This document shows, piece by piece, positions 16,637 through 23,017 of a DNA stretch of 64,000 bases. This DNA is from Winogradskyella eckloniae (GTDB lineage: Bacteria > Bacteroidota > Bacteroidia > Flavobacteriales > Flavobacteriaceae), in NCBI RefSeq assembly GCF_013249045.1, contig NZ_JABRWP010000003.1:434001-498000 (forward strand), written 5' to 3'. The position numbers were made by a program, and so were the translations under genes. Every line of letters begins with the position of its first letter. Positions within the stretch are counted from its first letter, which is position 1. The notes under the pieces were generated by a model that ran no database searches, had not been told where the DNA came from, and saw only the letters and a list, made by a program, of their open reading frames with translations.

Positions 16637-16909
16637 TTAACGTTTTGATATAGAGTTATTTGATATTGTCTTTTGTCTTGAGCATTTAAATCTGCCTTCG
16701 TCAAACGTTCTTTTTTTACTGTGTTTAGTAGCTCGTCCTTGTACGCGTGCTCTCCATAATCTGAAGCTACTAGGTTTTAATTCGCGTCGCATTAAATTAA
16801 TAATGGCTTGTTCTTTTAAATGAAATTGAAACGTAATGGCTTCAAACGGTGTTCTGTCTTCCCATGCCATTTCAATAATTCTATCAATGTCTTTTAGTTC
16901 TAAATTCAT
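16637..16909 (-). CDS. TIGR03643 family protein
   Basis: A 90-residue protein with the diagnostic pattern MAWEDRTPFEAITFQFHLKE (14-33), LMRRELKPSSFRLWRARVQG and RATKH. It looks like a small helix-turn-helix-type, strongly basic protein, so DNA or RNA binding is plausible, but no function is established. The family is known to me mainly from clusters with photolyase/cryptochrome genes. Its ATG overlaps the stop of the 121-residue gene by 4 nt. Confidence 0.85.
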   Translation of the reverse strand: MNLELKDIDRIIEMAWEDRTPFEAITFQFHLKEQAIINLMRRELKPSSFRLWRARVQGRATKHSKKRTFDEGRFKCSRQKTISNNSISKR

Positions 16910-17271
16910 AGAGCGTAAGGTATTGCATGTTGTACATTGTACTTTACTTTGGCATCCATTACCTTTTCAAAAAACGTCTTAATTTCTTTAAAAGTTTTGT
17001 TGGCTCTAAAGTGCAAAAATTTTCGTTGCGTATGTATGCTAAATCCATTGATTTTATATATAACGAGATGGTAATAAGGAATGATCCAAGCAAAATATTG
17101 TAATCCTGAATTCATCATGGAATGCATATTTGGACTCACATTGTCAAATTTCTTATGTTTAGAACCTACACTATACAGTTTCAATTTCTGTACCAAACTA
17201 TAAGGACTGTCAATATTGTCAGTCGTAATTTGTTTGTGTTCCTTATTGTAATGTATAGTTTCTAATCTCAT
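16906..17271 (-). CDS. Hypothetical protein, 121 residues, first gene of the photolyase operon
   Basis: No family recognised. The sequence is soluble and basic, rich in His, Lys, Phe and Tyr. A moderately hydrophobic centre (SGLQYFAWIIPYYHLVIYKI, about 55-74) is more likely buried strands than a membrane helix. The start lies 9 nt after a perfect -7 element (17280-17287) and 22 nt after the 30-bp palindrome at 17293-17322. It overlaps the TIGR03643 gene by 4 nt. Its position suggests it is the first gene read from the regulated promoter of the island. Confidence 0.75.
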   Translation of the reverse strand: MRLETIHYNKEHKQITTDNIDSPYSLVQKLKLYSVGSKHKKFDNVSPNMHSMMNSGLQYFAWIIPYYHLVIYKINGFSIHTQRKFLHFRANKTFKEIKTFFEKVMDAKVKYNVQHAIPYAL

Positions 17272-17279
17272 TTCTTTAT

Positions 17280-17287
17280 CAAATATA
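17280..17287 (-). promoter_or_regulatory. -7 element of the photolyase operon
   Basis: On the minus strand the sequence is TATATTTG, a perfect TAnnTTTG box, 9 nt before the start codon of the 121-residue gene. There is no TTG at the usual 19-21 nt upstream; the place of the -33 element is occupied by a 30-bp palindrome that begins 5 nt upstream. This suggests a promoter needing an activator, or one blocked by a repressor. Confidence 0.6.
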
Positions 17288-17292
17288 AGAAA

Positions 17293-17322
17293 TGTTTAAT
17301 AAAATATAAAATAAGTTAAACA
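17293..17322. promoter_or_regulatory. 30-bp palindromic operator, copy B (photolyase operon)
   Basis: TGTTTAAT (17293-17300), a 14-nt spacer and GTTAAACA (17315-17322). The arms are inverted repeats with one mismatch. The same arms and the same 14-nt spacing recur at 20891-20920 and 32878-32907. It sits 5 nt upstream of the -7 box of the 121-residue gene. Confidence 0.75.
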
Positions 17323-17382
17323 AAATTAACAGATAATTAGGGAAAAAACAGGCAATAATTAGAATTCAAGATGTCATTGGTA

Positions 17383-17403
17383 GCGATACGTTCTACGTAT
17401 AGC
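17383..17403. other. Small inverted repeat after the DUF2867 gene
   Basis: ATACGT (17386-17391) and ACGTAT (17395-17400) form a perfect 6-bp stem with a 3-nt loop, extendable by GC pairs past one mismatch. It lies downstream of the DUF2867 gene on the minus strand but has no T-tract, so a role as terminator is doubtful. Confidence 0.3.
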
Positions 17404-17430
17404 GTTGATCTTTTGGCTTTATTGTAAAAA

Positions 17431-18852
17431 TTAAGTTTTTTTAACTAAAGCGTTAATCATGCCATTAAAAACAAAAGCATGAAACGGTAAAACGGCATAC
17501 CAATACAAACGTCCCCAAATCCCTTTAGGTCTAAAGACAGCACGTTGGTGTAATTGGTTGTCTACAATTTTAAACTCTAACCAAGCCTCGCCAGGCAATC
17601 GCATTTCTGCAAACAATAAAAGTCGTTTTTCTTCTTTGTTGGCATATAAAACGCGCCAAAAATCTAGTGCATCGCCAGCTTCTAAATAGGTATCGCTCGT
17701 TCGGCCGCGTCTTAAACCAACACCACCAAAAAGCTTGTCCATATATCCTCTAATTTTCCACAAACCATTAAAGCTGTACCAACCATTTCGGCCACCAATA
17801 GCCCAAATTTTGTTCAGTGTAAATGCTTCGTCTATCACTTTACGTTGCTTCACATCTCTAAAACAACCAAATTTAGGCAACTCAATATGCTTAGATAATT
17901 GGTCTTTAAATCGACCGCTACTCACAGCATCTTTCCAACTGGATATTACAGCATTTTGTTCAATTTTTTGAAAAGCTAAATCCACAGCAGTTTTATAATC
18001 CATGGGTTCAATACCAATGATGCTGTTGATGTTGCTTGGTTTTCCAATGACTTCAACTTTCATACTATCTACCAATGCTGCTGCTAATTTAAACGAGGTA
18101 GAGGTTACAAAATATAACCAATACGATGATAGTTTTGGTGTTAGTACGGGAAGTGTAACGATGTAGCGTTTTAAACCTCTTACTTCTGCAAATTGAAGTA
18201 ACATTTCTTTGTACGTAAGGACTTCTGGTCCATAAATGTCATATGCATTATTATAGAGTTCGGTTTTACCTAATCCGCCTGCTAAAAAGTTAAGCACATC
18301 ACGAATGGCTAAGGGTTGCGTTTTGGTATTTAGCCAACGTGGTGTAATCATAAAGGGTAATTTTTCTACGATATCTCTTATGATTTCAAAAGAAGCGCTT
18401 CCGCTACCAACGATGATGCCTGCTCTAAATGTGGTTAGTGCATAGGCTTCAGACTTTAAAGTGTTTTCTACCTGTAATCTCGATTTTAAATGTTTAGATA
18501 ATGATGCATCGTTAACAATTCCGCTTAAAAAAAGCACTTGCTTACAGTCGGTTGGTTCTACAAGGTCTTTAAAATTCTGTGCACATTGTTGTTCTAAATC
18601 TTCAAAATCATTAGAGCTTGTAGACATGGAATGAATCAGATAATACGCAGCGTCTATGTCTTTAGGTATCTCAGCATCTTCGGGTTTTAAGAAATCTACT
18701 TTTATAAAAGAACATAAAGGATGGTCTTCAATTTCATCTGGAATTCGGTTTAAATCACGTACACAGCAAACCAACTCATGCTCATCTTCAAGCAATTGAA
18801 GGGCGAGTCTTTTGGCAATATAGCCTGTTGTGCCTGTGATTAGTATGCGCAT
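17431..18852 (-). CDS. NAD(P)-binding Rossmann protein with C-terminal DUF2867
   Basis: A 473-residue two-domain protein. Residues 1-300 are an atypical/extended SDR (NmrA-like) with ITGTTGYIAKRLALQLL at 4-20. The DUF2867 domain follows (about 330-470), with WAIGGRNGWYSFNGLWKIRG, GRTSDTYLEAGDALDFWRVL and the C-terminal LYWYAVLPFHAFVFNGM. DUF2867 is START-like and may bind a hydrophobic ligand. Proteins of this architecture often accompany photolyase genes; no reaction is known. It is the third gene of the TetR-ABC1 kinase operon, 29 nt after the kinase. Confidence 0.88.
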   Translation of the reverse strand: MRILITGTTGYIAKRLALQLLEDEHELVCCVRDLNRIPDEIEDHPLCSFIKVDFLKPEDAEIPKDIDAAYYLIHSMSTSSNDFEDLEQQCAQNFKDLVEPTDCKQVLFLSGIVNDASLSKHLKSRLQVENTLKSEAYALTTFRAGIIVGSGSASFEIIRDIVEKLPFMITPRWLNTKTQPLAIRDVLNFLAGGLGKTELYNNAYDIYGPEVLTYKEMLLQFAEVRGLKRYIVTLPVLTPKLSSYWLYFVTSTSFKLAAALVDSMKVEVIGKPSNINSIIGIEPMDYKTAVDLAFQKIEQNAVISSWKDAVSSGRFKDQLSKHIELPKFGCFRDVKQRKVIDEAFTLNKIWAIGGRNGWYSFNGLWKIRGYMDKLFGGVGLRRGRTSDTYLEAGDALDFWRVLYANKEEKRLLLFAEMRLPGEAWLEFKIVDNQLHQRAVFRPKGIWGRLYWYAVLPFHAFVFNGMINALVKKT

Positions 18853-18881
18853 TATTGATTGATTTTTGTGAGTAAGCGCAT

Positions 18882-20192
18882 TTATAGCGTTTTAAAATTA
18901 TTGATTTTAACGTTTTTAGATTTTAAATCGAACATTAAATTATATAGTCCAAAGAAGGTTCTGTTGATGTAAATAAAGTGTTTAGAACCTCTATTGCCAT
19001 TCATGTTTCTAAGTTCTGTACTTTTTGAATAGCGTTGTCCCATTTCTGAAATTTGATTGAAAAAATCAGGATTTGAAAAATCGAATTCTTCAACATGAAA
19101 AGGTTTTGTAAACAAGCTTAACAACTCATGAAACATAGCGCTAAAGAATTTTATCTCTTCATCCGAATCATCTGGTCTTAAAATTTCTAACTCGTACAGT
19201 TTTTCGGTAAATAACTTCGGATTGTCTATGCATTCTTTTTCTGCTAACTCGAAATACGGCATATAAAAATCTTCTGGGATGGTTTTCATACAGCCAAAAT
19301 CGAGCGCAATTAAATCGCCAGATGCCGATATTAAGAAATTGCCAGGATGTGGGTCTGCATGGACTTTTCTGAGATTATGAATTTGAAACATGTAGAAATC
19401 CCAAAGGGCTTGGCCTAACTGATTTGCTAAATCTTCGTCTGTGTTGTGTGTTACAAATTCCGAAAGGTGTTCGCCTTTCATGTAATCCATAGTAATAATA
19501 CGTTCAGACGATAAATCTGAATAATACTTAGGAAATTTTAAATTAGGAATATGTTTACAAGCCTCTACAACGGCCTTACTTTGTTCAACTTCTAAAATGT
19601 AGTTGGTTTCTTCTGTGAGTTTATTTTCAACCTCTTTAAAATATTTATCAGAATCTTTGCCTTTAATATTAAACATCTTAATAGCAATAGGTTTAACCAA
19701 AGCTAAGTCTGATGCAATACTTTCCGCAACTCCAGGATATTGGATTTTCACAGCAAATTTTTTCCCATTCTTCTCTGCAATATGGACTTGACCTATACTA
19801 GCAGCATTAACTGAAGTTGCGTTGAAAGTATCAAATAAATCTTCGGGATGTTTCCCAAAATATTTTTTAAATGTTTTTATAACTAAGGGTGGTGATAATG
19901 GTGGCACTGAAAATTGAGACAACGAAAATTTCTCCACATAAGCCTGTGGCAATATGCTCTTTTCCATACTCAACATTTGCGCCACTTTTAAAGCACTTCC
20001 TTTTAGTGTTTTTAAGCTATCGTAAATATCTTCTGCGTTATTCTGGTTAAGACGTTCTTTAGCTTCTGCTTCAGAATTAACCATTTTATCCCCATAATAT
20101 TTTAAGTAATTAACACCAACTTTTGCACCAGTAGACACTAATCTACTAGCTCTAGATATTTTTGAAATCGGTATGCTGTCTATAGTTTTCAT
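18882..20192 (-). CDS. ABC1/UbiB family atypical kinase (AarF-like)
   Basis: An ABC1 (UbiB/ADCK) protein-kinase-like ATPase of 436 residues from the chosen start. It has the KxGQ-like ALKVAQMLSMEKSILP motif, the Ala-rich loop AASIGQVHIAEKNGKKFAVKIQYPG split by the ATP-binding lysine, the catalytic VHADPHPGNFL and the metal-binding LDFGCMKTIPE. Family members support quinone or terpenoid metabolism. The frame opens 11 codons earlier (20225), but that would overlap the TetR gene by 28 nt; the ATG at 20192 (MKTIDSIPISKISRASR) fits the family and leaves 5 nt between them. Confidence 0.92.
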   Translation of the reverse strand: MKTIDSIPISKISRASRLVSTGAKVGVNYLKYYGDKMVNSEAEAKERLNQNNAEDIYDSLKTLKGSALKVAQMLSMEKSILPQAYVEKFSLSQFSVPPLSPPLVIKTFKKYFGKHPEDLFDTFNATSVNAASIGQVHIAEKNGKKFAVKIQYPGVAESIASDLALVKPIAIKMFNIKGKDSDKYFKEVENKLTEETNYILEVEQSKAVVEACKHIPNLKFPKYYSDLSSERIITMDYMKGEHLSEFVTHNTDEDLANQLGQALWDFYMFQIHNLRKVHADPHPGNFLISASGDLIALDFGCMKTIPEDFYMPYFELAEKECIDNPKLFTEKLYELEILRPDDSDEEIKFFSAMFHELLSLFTKPFHVEEFDFSNPDFFNQISEMGQRYSKSTELRNMNGNRGSKHFIYINRTFFGLYNLMFDLKSKNVKINNFKTL

Positions 20193-20197
20193 AAGCG

Positions 20198-20854
20198 CTA
20201 TTTGGATTGCATTTTTTCTTTGCATAAAAATTTACCAAAGTCAATAATGCTTTTTAATGGTGTTGTATCTATTAAATCGAAACTTGTTTTTAACGATTTT
20301 TCTATAAAAATATCGGTCTTTTCAAATGAAGACGATACGTCGTCCATCCAAAACCTTAGTGTGACTAATAATTGAATCCAAGCCGATTCTTTCAAGGCTT
20401 TTGTCTGAATTTTTTCTAATTGTTCTTGTTTTAAATCAATAGTCTTAATATCTAAGTGTGCTACGTAATTAGTAAAACTATCTTTTAAATGTTTTAGCAC
20501 TTTTAAAGTTTCAAGTTTGTTATTATTAGATTTTAAGGCATGAATCACATAACTTCTATTCGCTGTTAAAATCTCAAAGAAGGTGTAATAGAAACTGAGC
20601 ATTTTGTTTCTGGCATCAAACGCATGATAATCTTCACTTTTCTCTAGATTAGCAATAGTATGCTCGAAAAATATTTGAAATATAGATTGCTCTAAGGCTT
20701 CAAAAGACCCAAAGCATTCATAGAATTTCTGTTCTTCAAAATTATGGTCTTTTGCAAAAGCATAGACCGATTTTGGCTTTTGGTTATGCGTTAACACATA
20801 ATCCATATAATAATCGATAAGGTCCGATTGTTTGATTGCTTTCTTCTGAGCCAT
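20198..20854 (-). CDS. TetR/AcrR family transcriptional regulator
   Basis: A 218-residue regulator. The N-terminal helix-turn-helix is residues 1-60 (SDLIDYYMDYVLTHNQKPKS, then VYAFAKDHNFEEQKFYECFGSFEALEQ), a slightly divergent TetR DNA-binding domain. The rest is an all-helical ligand/dimer domain without identifiable ligand. It is the first gene of an operon with the ABC1 kinase (5 nt) and DUF2867 protein, transcribed from a promoter flanked by a 30-bp palindrome. It is one candidate for the protein that binds the three palindromes, by autoregulation; this is inference. Confidence 0.85.
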   Translation of the reverse strand: MAQKKAIKQSDLIDYYMDYVLTHNQKPKSVYAFAKDHNFEEQKFYECFGSFEALEQSIFQIFFEHTIANLEKSEDYHAFDARNKMLSFYYTFFEILTANRSYVIHALKSNNNKLETLKVLKHLKDSFTNYVAHLDIKTIDLKQEQLEKIQTKALKESAWIQLLVTLRFWMDDVSSSFEKTDIFIEKSLKTSFDLIDTTPLKSIIDFGKFLCKEKMQSK

Positions 20855-20877
20855 AATAAATGTGATTAAATATAGTG

Positions 20878-20885
20878 TAAAGATA
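20878..20885 (-). promoter_or_regulatory. -7 element of the TetR-ABC1 kinase operon
   Basis: TATCTTTA on the minus strand, 23 nt before the TetR start codon, matches TAnnTTTG in all but the last base. As at 17280-17287, the palindrome begins exactly 5 nt upstream and no TTG lies at the normal -33 distance. Confidence 0.5.
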
Positions 20886-20890
20886 AATAA

Positions 20891-20920
20891 TGTTTAACAA
20901 TATTGCTAAAAAGTTAAACA
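20891..20920. promoter_or_regulatory. 30-bp palindromic operator, copy A (TetR-ABC1 kinase operon)
   Basis: TGTTTAAC (20891-20898), a 14-nt spacer and GTTAAACA (20913-20920): perfect 8-bp inverted arms. The right arm is followed by AAATT as in the other two copies (AAAAAATT in copy C). It lies 36 nt upstream of the TetR gene and 5 nt upstream of its -7 box. Confidence 0.8.
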
Positions 20921-21121
20921 AAATTTAATAAGAATTTATTTTGTTGCCATGTTTACCATAGAACTTGTTGACTTTGAAGTCAATGATTTGAAGGAGCTAT
21001 TAGGTCTTACAAACAGTGTGTTAAAGAAAACTAATTGGTATTTTAGGTTTTTATTAACAAATACAAAATAGCTTTAGGCGTAATTTTATACCCATTATAA
21101 ACACACTTAACACTATAATTT

Positions 21122-21967
21122 ATGAAGAAGTTAGTACTATTTACATTTGCGTTAACATTATTGTTTTCTGTAAATGCACAAATTAAAACACCACAAGCGA
21201 GTCCTGCTGCTAAGCTTGAGCAAGTTGTTGGTTTAACAGATGTAGCCATTGAATACTCAAGACCAGCAATGAATGGCAGAACAATTTTTGGAGATCTTGT
21301 TCCTTATGGAAAATTATGGAGAACTGGAGCAAACAAAAATACAATGGTAACTTTTAGTGATGCTGTTGAAATAGGAGGTAATGAATTAAAAGCTGGTGCT
21401 TATGCCATTTTTGTTACACCTTCTGCAAAATCTTGGGAAGTCATTTTTTATACAGATACGAATAATTGGGGAACACCAAAGGAAATTGATGAATCTAAGG
21501 TTGCGGCAAGAGTTACTGCTAAAGTATATCCTATAGAAATGGATATTCAATCGTTTACGATTTCTGTAGATGACATTACGAGTAGTTCTGCGGTTCTTGG
21601 AATGATGTGGGAGAAAACTTATGTTGGTGTAGAATTCAAAGTACCAACAGATAAAACGGTTAGTGCTGCCATAGAAAAAGTAATGGCTGGTCCTTCTGCA
21701 AATGATTATTATGCTGCTGCAGTTTATAATTTAACTGAAGGAAAAGACATTAAGCAAGCGAAAGAATGGATTGATAAAGCGATGTCAATGATAAAGGAAC
21801 CTCGTTTTTACCAATTGCGTAAGCAATCTTTAATTTATGCTGCTGCTGGTGATAAGAAAGGTGCGATTGAAATTGCTAAAAAATCTTTAGAAGGTTCTAA
21901 AGCCGCTGGAAATGCAGACTATATTAAAATGAATGAAGACTCTCTTAAAGAATGGGGCGCAAAATAA
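21122..21967 (+). CDS. DUF2911 domain-containing exported protein
   Basis: A 281-residue protein with a signal peptide (MKKLVLFTFALTLLFSVNAQ) and a DUF2911 domain at about 25-165: VAIEYSRPAMNGRTIFGDLV, PYGKLWRTGANKNT and WGTPKEID. The C-terminal third is helical and repeat-like (EGKDIKQAKEWIDKAMSM, GAIEIAKKSLEGSK), resembling TPR helices. It is probably periplasmic. DUF2911 is common and often multicopy in Bacteroidota, function unknown; a second, shorter paralogue is at 45611-46177. It stands alone, ended by the terminator at 22006-22039. Confidence 0.9.
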   Translation: MKKLVLFTFALTLLFSVNAQIKTPQASPAAKLEQVVGLTDVAIEYSRPAMNGRTIFGDLVPYGKLWRTGANKNTMVTFSDAVEIGGNELKAGAYAIFVTPSAKSWEVIFYTDTNNWGTPKEIDESKVAARVTAKVYPIEMDIQSFTISVDDITSSSAVLGMMWEKTYVGVEFKVPTDKTVSAAIEKVMAGPSANDYYAAAVYNLTEGKDIKQAKEWIDKAMSMIKEPRFYQLRKQSLIYAAAGDKKGAIEIAKKSLEGSKAAGNADYIKMNEDSLKEWGAK

Positions 21968-22005
21968 TATAACGTTTTAGAGCACTTTGCTCAGCAATAC
22001 TATTG

Positions 22006-22039
22006 AAAAACGCAACGCATTTGAGTTGCGTTTTTTTTT
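22006..22039 (+). terminator. Terminator between DUF2911 and Gfo/Idh genes, probably bidirectional
   Basis: An 11-bp perfect stem AAAAACGCAAC (22006-22016) / GTTGCGTTTTT (22025-22035) with an 8-nt loop, followed by a run of nine T on the plus strand (22031-22039). The five A on the left give a T-tract on the minus strand too, so it can also end the operon that runs into it from the right. Confidence 0.88.
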
Positions 22040-22042
22040 GTT

Positions 22043-23017
22043 TTAATATTCCAATCCAATTCGCATTCTCACCTGGTCTAAGGTGTTAATTAACTGCTGA
22101 CTTTTTTTAAACGTCATTAACTGGCTTTCTTTTTTATCACTTCTTATCAGTTGGTTAAAATGTTCAATTTCGAAACTATACCCAATGGTTTTATAATTGA
22201 AGTCTATATCTTCAGAATGCCCTTTATTGTCAATTAATGTAACCGAAGAAGGTTCGTGAAAACGACTATTTATTTTAATAATACCCGCTTCATAATAGAA
22301 TGTAGCTTCGGTGTTTGTTTTCTCTAAAAAAGTACTTTTTAAATAGGCTGTAGCCGCATTGTAGTGAAAGATGATATCGCATTTAGAATCCGGACCAGAA
22401 TCATAAAATTCTGCATTGGCCTCAATAGAATTTGGTTGACCTAAAGCAGAAAGTGCTGCAAAAATTGGGTAGATGCCAATGTCTAATAAGCTTCCACCTC
22501 CTACAGATTTATCAAATACTCTAGAGGTTTCATCATAGGTTGGGTGAAATCCGAAATCAGCTTCAAATTTTAAGATTTGTCCAAAATGTTTGCGTTGAAG
22601 TAGCTCTAACACATAATTAAAATGTGGAAGAAAATTGGTCTACATCGCTTCCATTAATAAAGTATTTGTTTCTTTAGAAAGTTGAATCATAGCTTCAACT
22701 TCTTGCAAATTCATAGCGAATGGCTTTTCGCATAGCACAGGTTTATTATGCTTTAAACATAATGTAGAATGGGCTTTATGAAAACTATGCGGTGTGGCAA
22801 TATAAATAGCGTCTATAGTGTTATCCTTAACAAGCTCTTCGTAACTACCATAAGCAACATTTGCATTGTATTGGTTTTTAAAGGTTTCTGCTTTTTCAAT
22901 GTGTCTTGAAGCAATAGCGTAAAAGTTGCAATTAGGAACCGCGTTTAAATCTGTAGCAAATTTTGTCGCAATTTTTCCAGCTCCAATAATTCCCCAATTT
23001 ATAATTTTTGAGGTCAT
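22043..23017 (-). pseudogene. Gfo/Idh/MocA family oxidoreductase interrupted by an in-frame TAG
   Basis: Together the two halves form a normal-length (324-codon) NAD(P)-dependent sugar oxidoreductase. The N-terminal Rossmann part (22640-23017) has WGIIGAGKIATKFATDL and the family's catalytic CEKPFAMN; the C-terminal part has GGGSLLDIGIYPIFAALSAL. The frame is unbroken except for one TAG at 22640-22642: it reads LLMEAM-stop-TNFLPHFNYV, where relatives have Trp (LWTRFLPH-like), so TGG to TAG explains it. The start overlaps the symporter stop by 1 nt. This could be a true nonsense mutation or a base-call error; the surrounding frame shows no further decay. Confidence 0.88.

Noticed and set aside
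20193..20225. Longer start for the ABC1 kinase overlapping the TetR gene by 28 nt
   Set aside because: The extra 11 residues are the out-of-frame reading of the TetR tail; the ATG at 20192 matches the family start.
22640..22642. TAG in the Gfo/Idh gene as a recoded amino acid (pyrrolysine)
   Set aside because: Pyrrolysine decoding is not expected in this kind of organism, the site is a Trp position in relatives, and no supporting genes are visible here.
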